Of a stretch of DNA of 35,340 bases, positions 1 to 8,427 are shown in pieces. A program made the translations under genes and the position numbers. Below the pieces are notes generated by a model, which ran no database searches, was not told the origin of the DNA, and worked only from the letters and a program-made list of their open reading frames with translations. This DNA is from an uncultured Lachnospiraceae bacterium. Lineage in GTDB: Bacteria; Bacillota; Clostridia; Lachnospirales; Lachnospiraceae. The stretch covers positions 1 through 35,340 of the forward strand of contig CAKNMY010000018.1 in NCBI GenBank assembly GCA_930989745.1, given 5' to 3'. Numbering within the stretch: position 1 is the first letter of the stretch; each line of letters starts with the position of its first letter.

Positions 1-261
1 AATCAGTACTATGTGCAGGTGAGCGATGAAGAATACTCAACGCTGGATGCCATGCGGGCGTGTACCGTCCCTGTGCTGTTTGTTCACGGCACAGAGGATA
101 AGTTCGTGCCCATTGAGATGACCTATGAAAACTATAAAGCATGCAGTGCTCCGAAACGGCTTGCCGTCGTTCCGGAGGCAGAGCATGGCATGAGCTATTT
201 TACAGACCCTAAGCGGTATGAGTCTGCGCTCAGGGAGTTCTGGGAAGAGTTTGATAAATAA
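1..261 (+). CDS. Alpha/beta hydrolase, C-terminal part (5' end outside window)
   Basis: The reading frame is open from the first base and ends at TAA 259-261, so only about 86 C-terminal residues are visible. They show the end of an alpha/beta-hydrolase fold: a strand followed by HGTEDKFVP, where the Asp is the usual acid of the catalytic triad, and PEAEHGMSY, where the His is the usual base. This order and spacing is typical of esterase/acylhydrolase members that resemble prolyl oligopeptidase or BAAT hydrolases. The nucleophile Ser lies upstream of the window, so the substrate class cannot be judged. It converges on the AraC gene with only a 10-base gap. Confidence 0.8.
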   Translation, partial: NQYYVQVSDEEYSTLDAMRACTVPVLFVHGTEDKFVPIEMTYENYKACSAPKRLAVVPEAEHGMSYFTDPKRYESALREFWEEFDK

Positions 262-271
262 TTATAAAACG

Positions 272-1126
272 TCAGGGAGACGCAGAAATCTGATCTTCCG
301 GGATCGCTTCTTCGGAAAGATGCTGCTTTCTGTAGTCTCCCGGCGCGCTTCCGTAGACTGCTTTAAAGGCTTTCCAAAAATGGCCGTAGTGATGAAAGCC
401 TGACTGCAGCATTACAGTCTCGGCCGTCTCATCTGAGAGCAGCAGGCGGTCCTTTGCACGCTCCAGACGATATCTCATCACATACTGCACGGGTGTCAGA
501 GCAGTGATCTCTTTAAAAAGCCTGCAGAAATAGTAAATACTGTACCCCGTCTGTTCAGCCAGCTGCTTTACCGTAATCTCTTCCTGGTAATGTTCCTGCA
601 CGTACTGCAGCGCTTTCCTTATCTTGGCGAGCTGAAGTTCCATATTCGGGTCATCTTTTTCTTTTGCTTCCGTGTTTTCCAGTAAAACGGAAAGGAGTCT
701 GAGGATATCCGCTTTCCACAGCAGACAGCGGGAGGCGGAAGCATCTGCTTCCAGATGGAAAGAGGCAAAGAGCCGTTCGTCCGCTGCTTTTCCCTTCTGA
801 TTTTGATATACATAGGAAAGGTCTTCAGGGCCAATCAGTCTGTCCGCGCTTTTATTCAGATCAAACTCCACATAAATGGAGCGATATACGCCGATTCCCT
901 CCACGACCATGCCGGGAATGCGGAAAAAAACTGCCCCGGGATCTGTCGGAACCGGGATATCGTCCGTTAAAATGTATCCGCTCCGGGAAGATACAATGTA
1001 TTCCAGTTCATAATGTTCCACGGTGCGTTTTCCGTAACTCTCATTGTTATTGAAATGGGGACATGTTTTAGTGTCATGCCATGCGATATAAACAGGTGAG
1101 ATTCTCTGCAGTTTCTGTATTTCCAT
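272..1126 (-). CDS. AraC-family transcriptional regulator
   Basis: A 284-residue protein with an N-terminal cupin-like sensing half (about residues 30-130) and a C-terminal AraC double helix-turn-helix (about 180-280). The first HTH is around VKQLAEQTGYS-YYFCRLFKE. The second carries the family pattern SGFHHYGHFWKAFKAVYGSAP. I chose the ATG at 1126 rather than the one at 1135 because the AGAGGA ribosome site (1137-1142) is about 10 bases from 1126 but almost touches 1135. It is divergent from the GH120 beta-xylosidase, and two direct repeats lie between them, so it is probably the local activator responding to xylo-oligosaccharide or a related glycoside. The ligand is inferred only from the neighbour. 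Confidence 0.88.
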   Translation of the reverse strand: MEIQKLQRISPVYIAWHDTKTCPHFNNNESYGKRTVEHYELEYIVSSRSGYILTDDIPVPTDPGAVFFRIPGMVVEGIGVYRSIYVEFDLNKSADRLIGPEDLSYVYQNQKGKAADERLFASFHLEADASASRCLLWKADILRLLSVLLENTEAKEKDDPNMELQLAKIRKALQYVQEHYQEEITVKQLAEQTGYSIYYFCRLFKEITALTPVQYVMRYRLERAKDRLLLSDETAETVMLQSGFHHYGHFWKAFKAVYGSAPGDYRKQHLSEEAIPEDQISASP

Positions 1127-1182
1127 TCTGAACATTCCTCTGTTTCTTTTATGGTGTCTGTGCTGGCATTATATCATAAGAC

Positions 1183-1213
1183 AGCAAAATAGTATATAGA
1201 AATAACAAAATAG
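1183..1213. promoter_or_regulatory. Candidate AraC operator: two direct repeats 21 bp apart
   Basis: CAAAATAG occurs at 1185-1192 and again at 1206-1213, a centre-to-centre distance of 21 bases (two helical turns). With the flanking bases it is AGCAAAATAG versus AACAAAATAG. The repeats sit in the divergent region between an AraC gene and a glycosidase gene. AraC-family proteins commonly bind direct repeats with this spacing. Binding by this particular regulator is inference. Confidence 0.45.
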
Positions 1214-1305
1214 GGAATGGATCTGCAGGACATGCTGTGATACTCTTTCCTTAATCCGTGAGAGAACTTACTTTTTTTAATAAAGAGATACAGGAGGAAC
1301 TTACT

Positions 1306-3153
1306 ATGATTTACTACGTATCACAAAAAAGCGAATCATATGGCAGCGGTACTAAGGAGTGCCCGTTCCGCACCATCGGAGAAGCGGCAAAGGCAGCTGA
1401 GGCAGGCGATACGGTTATGATTGACGACGGTATATACCGGGAATGGGTTATTCCAAACAGCGGAGGCCTTGGCAACCATCAGAGAATTACATATACAAAT
1501 GTTCCTGGCACCAATCCCGTGATCAGCGGCGCCGAAATTATTGACAACTGGATAAATGTTGAAAATAATGTATGGCGTACCTGTGTAAGCAATGAGATCT
1601 TCGGGGATTACAATCCATATACTGACGAAATCTATGGAGACTGGTATGACGGACTGGGCCAGGTTCATCATACAGGCGAGGTGTATGCAGACGGAGAGGC
1701 TCTGTATGAGAGCGCTTCGCTGGAAGCGCTGTTCCAGCCCGCTTCCTGTGAGGAAAAAACGCTTCGCTGGTTTTCCCGCGTCCAGGATGAGGTGACGGAA
1801 TTTTATGCAGATTTCGGCGGAAGAAATCCGAATGAGCTCTGCACGGAGATCAGTGCGCGTCCGTTCTGTTTCTTCCCGAAAAAGACAGGACTGAATTATA
1901 TTACGGTCTCCGGTCTTACACTCTGTCAGGCGGCGACGCAGTGGGCTCCTCCGACAGCTTTTCAGCCCGCGATTATCGGACCGAACTGGAGCAAGGGCTG
2001 GATTATCGAGAACTGCCGGATTCACCATTCCAAATGCTGCGGCGTCAGTCTGGGCAAAAAGGCTGATATCAAAGACAACAGCTGGTCTAAGGATCCGTCC
2101 AAAGGCGGCGCGCAGACGTACACGGAAATGATCTTTGCAACCCTGAATGAGGACTGGAACAGAGATAAAGTCGGCGGGCATATTGTTCGCAATAATGAAA
2201 TTTACGAGTGCGGACAGACAGCCATTGTCGGCTGCATGGGCGCTGTATTTTCAGATATTGAAGGAAATCATATCCACCATATCAACTGCAGAGGAGAGTT
2301 CGGCGGCGCGGAAATGGCGGGCATCAAGCTTCACGCCGCTATCGATGTTGTCCTGGAGAAGAACTGTATCCATAACTGCTCCCTCGGTCTCTGGCTTGAC
2401 TGGGAGGCGCAGGGCGCGGCTGTCCGCAGAAATGCCTTCTTCGAAAACGGTCAGGACTTCTATATCGAAGTCTGCCACGGACCGTGCACAGTGGAAAACA
2501 ATATCTTCCTGTCCAGAAAGAGTTTCTTCGCCGCGTCCCAGGGAACGGCCTGCGTACATAATCTCTTTGCCGGAGAAATGGCGCCGTACCGCGATGTGAA
2601 CCGCTTTACGCTCTACCACCTTCCGCATTCCACGATGGTCGGCGGAGTTATGTTCATCTATGGAGGAGACGATCAGTTTTATAATAATATTTTTATTGGA
2701 GATAACGTCGAGAATTCTTCTCGTGGAACAGCGTCGTATGAAGGCTACGCAAGCACCGCTTCTGAGAAGGGAATGGAGAATGACACGCCGATGGCCGATA
2801 TCGATAAGACGCTGCCCGTAAAGATGGAGAATAATGTCTACTTCAATGGGGCAAAAAGCTGGACGCATGAAAAAAATCCTCATGTCATTTCGGATTTTAA
2901 AGCAGAGGTCTCTCTTAAATGGGAAGATGGGCACTGCCTGCTTGAGACAAACCTTTATGAGCAGGAGGACCATATGCAGGCAAAACTGATCACCACGGAG
3001 ATACTGGGAAAGGCGTTTGAATCCGGTCAGTCCTTTGAGAACCGGGATGGCTCCGCAATTGTCATAGACCGCGATTTTACAGGAGCATCCCGCAAAGGAC
3101 GTACCACAGCCGGACCGTTAGATAAAGGCTGCTCCCGAATCGTCTTAATCTGA
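1306..3153 (+). CDS. GH120 family beta-xylosidase (right-handed beta-helix glycosidase)
   Basis: A 615-residue soluble protein without a signal peptide. The ATG at 1306 has an AGGAGGAA site 7-8 bases upstream; the frame also opens earlier, but without a ribosome site. The N-terminus (VSQKSESYGSGTKECPFRTI...AGDTVMIDDGIYREW) is the usual beginning of parallel beta-helix enzymes. From memory the protein aligns along its length with GH120 beta-xylosidase XylC of Thermoanaerobacterium. Shared blocks include FGDYNPYTDEIYGDW, IGPNWSKGWIIE, AGIKLHAAIDV, LGLWLDWEAQG, HLPHST and YGGDDQFYNNIFIG. The catalytic pair is conserved: Asp365 (in WLDWEAQG) and Glu388 (in IEVCHGP), 23 residues apart as in XylC. 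It probably removes xylose from imported xylo-oligosaccharides in the cytoplasm. The lone AraC neighbour is the likely regulator. Confidence 0.9.
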   Translation: MIYYVSQKSESYGSGTKECPFRTIGEAAKAAEAGDTVMIDDGIYREWVIPNSGGLGNHQRITYTNVPGTNPVISGAEIIDNWINVENNVWRTCVSNEIFGDYNPYTDEIYGDWYDGLGQVHHTGEVYADGEALYESASLEALFQPASCEEKTLRWFSRVQDEVTEFYADFGGRNPNELCTEISARPFCFFPKKTGLNYITVSGLTLCQAATQWAPPTAFQPAIIGPNWSKGWIIENCRIHHSKCCGVSLGKKADIKDNSWSKDPSKGGAQTYTEMIFATLNEDWNRDKVGGHIVRNNEIYECGQTAIVGCMGAVFSDIEGNHIHHINCRGEFGGAEMAGIKLHAAIDVVLEKNCIHNCSLGLWLDWEAQGAAVRRNAFFENGQDFYIEVCHGPCTVENNIFLSRKSFFAASQGTACVHNLFAGEMAPYRDVNRFTLYHLPHSTMVGGVMFIYGGDDQFYNNIFIGDNVENSSRGTASYEGYASTASEKGMENDTPMADIDKTLPVKMENNVYFNGAKSWTHEKNPHVISDFKAEVSLKWEDGHCLLETNLYEQEDHMQAKLITTEILGKAFESGQSFENRDGSAIVIDRDFTGASRKGRTTAGPLDKGCSRIVLI

Positions 3154-3171
3154 CTAACTTCAGCATATCTT

Positions 3172-3199
3172 TTGAGACCGTCCGTTTGGGCGGTCTCAA
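3172..3199 (+). terminator. Hairpin after the beta-xylosidase gene
   Basis: TTGAGACCGTCC and GGGCGGTCTCAA form a 12-bp stem (one G-U pair) with a 4-base loop, 18 bases after the stop codon. The downstream T-tract is poor, so termination efficiency is uncertain. Confidence 0.6.
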
Positions 3200-3338
3200 T
3201 CTGTAATTCCCCTATAATAATGTTAAATACTCTGCTTTATACAATCTTAATGTTATCTCCACTTTACTTATGCATATTTAATACGAATTAAGATATGATT
3301 AAGAACAAATAAAGATGCAGTAAAGGGAGAAAATAATC

Positions 3339-4503
3339 GTGGACATAGAGAGGAGAAAAAAACGTCATGTGACGTCGTTTCAGATCATTATTATTGGTTT
3401 TCTGGCAGTAATTCTTTTGGGAAGCCTGATATTAATGCTTCCGGCGGCAGCAAGAACGGGCAAAAGTACAAACTTTCTGGACGCTTTATTTACTGCCACC
3501 TCCGCAGTCTGTGTAACAGGTCTGGTGGTTCGCGATACTGCAACATACTGGTCATTTTTCGGACAGGCGGTAATTTTGCTGTTGATTCAGATTGGCGGGA
3601 TGGGCGTTGTTACGATCGCTGTGGCGGTCGCAGCCGCTGCAGGAAGAAAGATAGGTTTGATGCAGAGAAGCACTATGCAGGAGGCAATATCAGCGCCGCA
3701 AGTCGGGGGGATCGTAAGGATGATCTTCTCTGACAGCGTATGCCGCACAGCCGACAGTGAATCTGACGATTATGGCATTGATTATTGTGGGAGGCATTGG
3801 ATTTCTTACCTGGGCAGATATACAGAAGAACAAATGGCATGTGAAGAAGTACCGGATGCAGAGCAAGGTGGTCCTTGCGGTAACCGCCTGCCTGATTGTG
3901 ATTCCGGCCATATACTTTTTCTTCTTTGAATTTGAGTCTTCCCCGATGGAAATCAGGGTGTGGTATTCGCTGTTCCAGTCGGTAACACCCCGTACAGCAG
4001 GATTTAACACAGCGGATTTAACGATGATGAGTGAAACCGGCCAGATGATGATAATTATTCTGATGCTGATCGGAGGCTCTCCGGGTTCCACTGCAGGCGG
4101 CATGAAAACGACTACCCTGGCGGTGCTCCTGGCATCTGCGGCGGCTGTTTTTCAGAAAAAGGAATACGCGCATTTCTTCAAAAGAAGAATTCCGAACGAT
4201 GCGGTGCGCACAGCGGCAACGATATTTCTGATGTATATTGTCCTGGTATTATCCGGCGGAATGATTATCAGCTCAATTGAGAATGTTCCCGTGCTTGCAG
4301 CACTGTTTGAGACCAGCTCTGCTATCGGTACAGTGGGTCTGTCGCTTGGAATAACTCCCGGTCTGACGGAAATATCCCGTATCATACTGATCGGATTGAT
4401 GTTCTTCGGAAGAGTCGGAGGGCTGACTCTGGTTTTTGCGGCAGTTTCTGAAGGAAAATTGAATAACTCAAGACTGCCGGAGGAAAAAATTACAGTTGGA
4501 TAA
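3339..4503 (+). pseudogene. ktrB: TrkH/KtrB-type K+ transporter subunit, broken by an internal deletion with frameshift
   Basis: Start GTG 3339 with an AAAGGGAGA site. The first about 128 residues are a normal TrkH/KtrB N-terminus: basic head, TM helix, then the first pore loop TATSAVCVTGLVV, up to SAPQVGGIVRM. At about 3720 the frame is lost and runs to a stop at 3929. Homology resumes in another frame at about 3724 with SSLTAYAAQPTVNLTIMAL and continues through the third (SVTPRTAGFNT) and fourth (ETSSAIGTVGLSLG) pore loops to TAA 4503. In the family, about 65-70 residues containing the second pore loop (HAISAFCNAGFD-like) lie between these blocks and are absent here. The lesion is therefore a deletion of roughly 200 bases, not a multiple of three. 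A functional pore cannot be made. It is either a real pseudogene or an assembly deletion. Confidence 0.85.
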
Positions 4504-4514
4504 GGAGAAGTGAT

Positions 4515-5084
4515 ATGATGAAGTCGGTTTTATTAATCGGTCTGGGAAGATTTGGAAGACACATTGCCATGAAGCTGGATGAACTGCATCACGAAGTGAT
4601 GGCGGTGGACAGGGAAGAAAAGAGAGTGAACGAAGTTCTGCCCTATGTGACGAACGCGCAGATCGGAGACAGTACGGACAGTGAATTCCTTCGGTCGCTG
4701 GGCGTGAGAAATTATGACTTTTGTATTGTGGCGATCGGTGACGATTTTCAGAGTTCTCTGGAAACAACGTCGCTGCTGAAAGAACTTGGAGCACAGATGG
4801 TTATTTCAAGAGCCGCCAGGGATGTACACGCTAAATTTTTACTCAGAAACGGAGCAGACGAGGTGGTATATCCCGAAAAACAGCTGGCAGTCTGGACTGC
4901 CGTCCGCTACAGTGCAGATCATATTCTGGACTATGTGCAGCTGGATGACACGCACGCGATTTTTGAGATATTGATTCCTGAAAACTGGATAGGAAAGACA
5001 ATTGGACAGCTGGATATACGAAACAGGCATAATATCAATATTATGGGAAATAGGAAAGATATTCAAAAATGTTTTCATATCTGA
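4515..5084 (+). CDS. ktrA: TrkA/KtrA-type K+ uptake regulatory subunit with shortened RCK_C domain
   Basis: 189 residues; KtrA proteins are usually near 220. The ATG has AAGGAG 7 bases upstream and lies 11 bases after the TrkH stop. The N-terminal RCK_N Rossmann domain is complete: the nucleotide-binding GLGRFGRH (about 9-16), an acidic residue after strand 2 (AVDRE), and GDSTD. It forms the cytosolic ring that gates the KtrB channel in response to ATP/ADP or NAD(H). The C-terminal domain, which in Firmicute homologues binds c-di-AMP, starts normally (AIFEILIPENWIGKTIGQLDIR..NINIM). It then jumps to GNRKDIQKCFHI, which looks like the family's extreme C-terminus. About 25-30 residues seem to be missing in frame near base 5046. 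Function is doubtful. Confidence 0.82.
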   Translation: MMKSVLLIGLGRFGRHIAMKLDELHHEVMAVDREEKRVNEVLPYVTNAQIGDSTDSEFLRSLGVRNYDFCIVAIGDDFQSSLETTSLLKELGAQMVISRAARDVHAKFLLRNGADEVVYPEKQLAVWTAVRYSADHILDYVQLDDTHAIFEILIPENWIGKTIGQLDIRNRHNINIMGNRKDIQKCFHI

Positions 5085-5100
5085 CAGGCGGGGATAAAAT

Positions 5101-5616
5101 ATGAGGGAGTTTGCTTTGTTATGTCTTATGGCTGCAGCGTTTGCGGTCGGATATCTGATTATGAAAAGAGTGGATGCTTTTATGGAAAATATCGGTGAAG
5201 CTCCGCCTGAATCGGCGGACGCTTTGACGCTGTGTATTGCTCTGGAGCATCCGGAAGATATAGCGCTGGTGGAATCAACGGCTGAGAAAATATCTCAGAA
5301 TATCTACGAGAACCAGATACGCGTCTGTTACGGAACAGCCGGTGAAATAAGACAGTCTTTGGAAACGGGGGAAATAGATCTGGGAATTCTGGAGCGCGGC
5401 CATACAGGACAATGCAGCCGCCGCTGGAATGTGCGGCAGGTTACCCTGCCCAGGAAGACAGTTGCCTGTTCTGAGATTTGTATTCCCCTTGAACCGCTGA
5501 GCGTACAGAAGGCTGCAAGAACCGTGATTTGGAAAAAGAATGGCGGCAATGCAGTTATGGCGGCATTCCTTCAGTCTTTTATGCAGGAAAGTACACAGGC
5601 AAATGCTGCAAAATAG
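5101..5616 (+). CDS. Membrane-anchored protein of unknown function in the K+ operon, possibly a periplasmic-binding-type fold
   Basis: 171 residues, not a family I can name. Residues 1-22 form one hydrophobic segment (FALLCLMAAAFAVGYLIM) followed by KR, that is, an anchor with probable extracellular remainder. The rest resembles a small alpha/beta ligand-binding domain. The pattern TLCIALEHPED..., then IRVCYGTAGEIRQSLETGEIDLGIL, then ARTVIWKKNGGNAVMAAFLQSFM is like the substrate-binding half of LysR-type regulators, but without any DNA-binding domain. It lies 16 bases after the TrkA gene and about 60 before the KdpD-type kinase, in one apparent operon. It could be an accessory sensor for the kinase or a transporter accessory subunit. 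Both roles are inference. The middle (ERGHTGQCSRRWNVRQ) looks irregular. Confidence 0.6.
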   Translation: MREFALLCLMAAAFAVGYLIMKRVDAFMENIGEAPPESADALTLCIALEHPEDIALVESTAEKISQNIYENQIRVCYGTAGEIRQSLETGEIDLGILERGHTGQCSRRWNVRQVTLPRKTVACSEICIPLEPLSVQKAARTVIWKKNGGNAVMAAFLQSFMQESTQANAAK

Positions 5617-5676
5617 TAGAAATTTTTGGCGGGCTGCGGTATATTACATACAGAACAGCGGGGAGGCAAAGGGAAG

Positions 5677-7182
5677 ATGGCAAAGGATATAGCAAAAAGC
5701 ATCGGAATTTTGACAGCTGCGAGTCTTGTGGGGTATCTGATTGAGCGGCTTGGATCTGCGGAAGCGAATATTATTTTAATTTATGTGCTGGGGGTGCTGA
5801 TTATATCCGTAGTTGTGAATCACAGGATCTACAGCCTGCTCTCGTCCATCCTCAGTGTGCTTGCGTTTAATTTCCTGTTTACGGATCCGAAGTTTACGCT
5901 CCACGCATACGATAAGGACTATCCGGTTACTTTTGCAGTTATACTGATAGCGGCAATGCTGACAGGAACTCTTGCCGCAAGGCTGAAGAATAATGCCAGG
6001 CAGTCTGCTGAGGCAGCGTTTCGAACAAAAGTACTTTTTGAGACAAATCAGCTTCTGCAGCAGGCACAGAGTGACACAGAGATCCTGACTGTCACGGCAA
6101 ACCAGCTTCTGCGTCTGCTGCAGCGGGATATTATTATATATCCGGCAGAAAAGGGAGAACTTCAGGAGCCGCTGTTTTTCCCGGCGCAGGACGGCAGTAC
6201 TGCCGGAGATTATGCGGCGGAAAAAGAAGCGGCTTCATGGACTGTGAAAAATAATAAACATGCCGGCGCTACTACCGAAACGTATTCAGAGGCCCGATGC
6301 CTGTATCTGGCAATCCGGGTACAAAATGCTGTGTACGGCGTTGCGGGCATATCAGTTGACCGGCAGCCTGCAGATACTGTTGAAAACAGTATTGTACTTT
6401 CCATTCTTGGAGAGTGTGCGCTGGCGCTGGAAAACAGAAAAAATGCTTTTGAAAAAGAAAAGGCCGCCGTTCTGGCAAAAAATGAACAGCTTCGGGCAAA
6501 TCTGCTTCGGGCAATTTCACATGATCTCAGGACGCCTCTGACTTCTATTGTCGGAAATGCCAGCAATCTGCTCTATAACGGGGAGTCCTTTGACCAGCCG
6601 ACAAAACTTAGTTTATATCAGGACATTTACGACGATGCCATGTGGCTGATCAACCTGGTGGAAAATCTGCTGTCCGTCACGCGTCTGGAGGAGGGAAGAC
6701 TGAACCTGCATATATCGGCGGAGCTGGTTGATGAAGTTGTAAAAGAGGCGCTTCGCCATGTAAACCGTTTAAAAACAGAGCATGAAATTACAGTGGAGCA
6801 TCAGGATGATCTGCTGCTTGCAAAGATGGATGCGAAGCTGATCGTCCAGGTACTTATCAATCTGATTGACAATGCCATTAAATATACACAGAAGGGATCT
6901 CATATTTATATCCGAACGATGCGCCGGGAAAAGTGGGCAGTCATATCCGTTGCGGATGACGGGCCCGGTATACCGGATGAAAATAAGGGGCAGATTTTCG
7001 AGATGTTCTACAGCGGTGCGAATCAGGTGGCGGACAGCAGGCGGAGTCTGGGACTCGGCCTGTCGCTGTGCAGATCCATTATAAATGCCCACGGCGGATC
7101 GCTCGGCGTTTCGGATAATTTTCCGCATGGAGCTGTATTCACATTTACATTACCGATTGAGGAGGTACAATTACATGAATAA
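5677..7182 (+). CDS. KdpD-type sensor histidine kinase (DUF4118 membrane domain, GAF-like, HisKA, HATPase)
   Basis: 501 residues from ATG 5677, which has GGGAGG 10 bases upstream; the frame extends to a TTG at 5626 without support. It lacks the KdpD N-terminal (USP-linked) domains of enterobacteria and starts directly with the DUF4118 four-helix membrane domain (about residues 8-110). A GAF-like region follows (about 130-255). The dimerisation/phosphoacceptor helix contains His282 in AISHDLRTPLTSI. The ATPase domain has N-box NLIDNAIKYT and G-boxes DDGPGIP and LGLGLSL. It should autophosphorylate in response to K+ limitation or osmotic state and pass phosphate to the adjacent regulator, whose gene overlaps its end by 8 bases. 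It is intact, in contrast to the transporter genes upstream. Confidence 0.88.
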   Translation: MAKDIAKSIGILTAASLVGYLIERLGSAEANIILIYVLGVLIISVVVNHRIYSLLSSILSVLAFNFLFTDPKFTLHAYDKDYPVTFAVILIAAMLTGTLAARLKNNARQSAEAAFRTKVLFETNQLLQQAQSDTEILTVTANQLLRLLQRDIIIYPAEKGELQEPLFFPAQDGSTAGDYAAEKEAASWTVKNNKHAGATTETYSEARCLYLAIRVQNAVYGVAGISVDRQPADTVENSIVLSILGECALALENRKNAFEKEKAAVLAKNEQLRANLLRAISHDLRTPLTSIVGNASNLLYNGESFDQPTKLSLYQDIYDDAMWLINLVENLLSVTRLEEGRLNLHISAELVDEVVKEALRHVNRLKTEHEITVEHQDDLLLAKMDAKLIVQVLINLIDNAIKYTQKGSHIYIRTMRREKWAVISVADDGPGIPDENKGQIFEMFYSGANQVADSRRSLGLGLSLCRSIINAHGGSLGVSDNFPHGAVFTFTLPIEEVQLHE

Positions 7183-7876
7183 ACCGTTGATTCTTGTAGT
7201 GGAAGATGATAATTCAGTGAAAAACCTTATCACGACAACGCTGAAAGCGCATGAATACAGATATCTGGCAGCGTGCAGCGGCAAAATGGCCATAATGGAC
7301 GCTTCATCCCATAATCCGGATATTGTCCTTCTGGATTTGGGGCTTCCGGATATGGACGGGGTGGAAGTCATCCGAAAGATTCGATCCTGGTCTAATCTGC
7401 CGATTATTGTTATCAGCGCACGCAGTGAGGATACTGACAAAATAGAGGCGCTTGACGCGGGTGCCGATGATTACCTCACCAAGCCCTTTTCCGTTGAAGA
7501 ACTGCTGGCAAGACTCCGTGTAACGCAGAGACGCCTGCTGATGATGAAAAATGAGCCTGCCGCAGATAATTCTGTCTTTGTCAACGGTGAACTCAGAATA
7601 GACTATGCAGCGGGCTGTGCGTTTCTGGGAAAAGAAGAGCTGCATCTTACGCCCATTGAATATAAGCTCCTCTGCCTGCTCTCAAGAAACGCCGGAAAAG
7701 TGCTGACGCATACCTATATTACACAGAATATCTGGGGAAGCAGCTGGGAAAATGATGTGGCTTCTCTGCGGGTATTTATGGCAACGCTGCGGAAGAAAAT
7801 TGAAAATAAAAAGGACTCGCCTCAGTATATCCAGACGCATATTGGCGTAGGATATCGTATGATAAAGGTGGAATAA
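7175..7876 (+). CDS. KdpE-type response regulator (OmpR/PhoB family)
   Basis: 233 residues. ATG 7175 has GGAGG (7161-7165) at good distance and overlaps the kinase gene by 8 bases, so the pair is translationally coupled. The receiver domain has the acidic pocket E10-D11-D12, phosphoacceptor Asp54 in IVLLDLGLPDMDG, and the conserved LTKPF lysine. The C-terminal winged helix (about 130-233) ends with the usual GVGYRM. As the output of the K+-linked kinase it most likely controls the transporter operon from a site upstream of 3339. I could not identify its binding site. Confidence 0.9.
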   Translation: MNKPLILVVEDDNSVKNLITTTLKAHEYRYLAACSGKMAIMDASSHNPDIVLLDLGLPDMDGVEVIRKIRSWSNLPIIVISARSEDTDKIEALDAGADDYLTKPFSVEELLARLRVTQRRLLMMKNEPAADNSVFVNGELRIDYAAGCAFLGKEELHLTPIEYKLLCLLSRNAGKVLTHTYITQNIWGSSWENDVASLRVFMATLRKKIENKKDSPQYIQTHIGVGYRMIKVE

Positions 7877-7888
7877 CGCAAAAATGTA

Positions 7889-7917
7889 TTGACACAGTCA
7901 GCATGACTGTATACAAT
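7889..7917 (+). promoter_or_regulatory. Sigma-A promoter with a perfect palindrome in the spacer (MarR operator candidate)
   Basis: TTGACA (7889-7894), 17-base spacer, TACAAT (7912-7917). Inside the spacer lies the perfect inverted repeat ACAGTCA-GCA-TGACTGT (7894-7910). It drives the MarR gene that starts at 7969. A repressor bound there would block RNA polymerase, so autoregulation by the encoded MarR protein is the natural reading (inference). Confidence 0.75.
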
Positions 7918-7968
7918 CATAATATCCGTAAAGATACAATACTATTTCGGACAGAAAGGGAGATTGCA

Positions 7969-8421
7969 TTGAAAGATTCGGATGGCGGCAAATTGAAACT
8001 GTTCCGGGAGACCTATAAAGATCTGGAAGGAACGTATGACATATTTCCCAAGCTCTGTGGATTATCGGGAACAGAATACTGGGCCTTGTCCATGATAGAT
8101 GAGGGGATTACGACTCAGTATGGGATCTGTGAACACCTGACGCTGAGCAGACAGACTGTGAATTCTGCGTTTCGGCAGCTTCGCAAAAAAGGGCTGATCC
8201 GGCTGGAAGCCATGGATGACAATCTGCGTGTAAAGCAGATCTATCTGACTGAGGAAGGAAAGGCATTTGTGGAAAAAGAGCTCAGCCGCATGCACGGGCT
8301 GGAAAAGGAAGTATGGCAGATGCTTGAGGAGGAGGAAAAAGACGAGATTATCCGGCTGCTGTGTAAATATAAGACACTGCTCGCGGAAAAGCTGAAAGAT
8401 TATCAGAAAAATTTAATGTAG
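7969..8421 (+). CDS. MarR-family transcriptional regulator
   Basis: 150 residues starting at TTG 7969, which has AAAGGGAGA (7955-7963) about 6 bases upstream. An earlier in-frame ATG at 7903 lies inside the promoter and cannot be used. Winged-helix region: LSGTEYWALSMI, then GICEHLTLSRQTVNSAFRQLRKKGLI (recognition helix) and the wing DDNLRVKQIYLTEEGKAF. The C-terminal helix forms the dimer interface. The palindrome in its own promoter and the drug ABC exporter remnant downstream suggest it once repressed a drug-inducible exporter operon. The ligand is unknown. Confidence 0.86.
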   Translation: MKDSDGGKLKLFRETYKDLEGTYDIFPKLCGLSGTEYWALSMIDEGITTQYGICEHLTLSRQTVNSAFRQLRKKGLIRLEAMDDNLRVKQIYLTEEGKAFVEKELSRMHGLEKEVWQMLEEEEKDEIIRLLCKYKTLLAEKLKDYQKNLM

Positions 8422-8427
8422 TTCATC

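Noticed and set aside
2251..2973. Long open frame on the minus strand inside the beta-xylosidase gene
   Set aside because: No ribosome site or recognisable protein; it mirrors the codon pattern of the real gene.
3690..3960. Programmed ribosomal frameshift in TrkH
   Set aside because: No slippery heptamer was found at the break, and a block of conserved residues is missing, so frameshifting would not make a normal protein.
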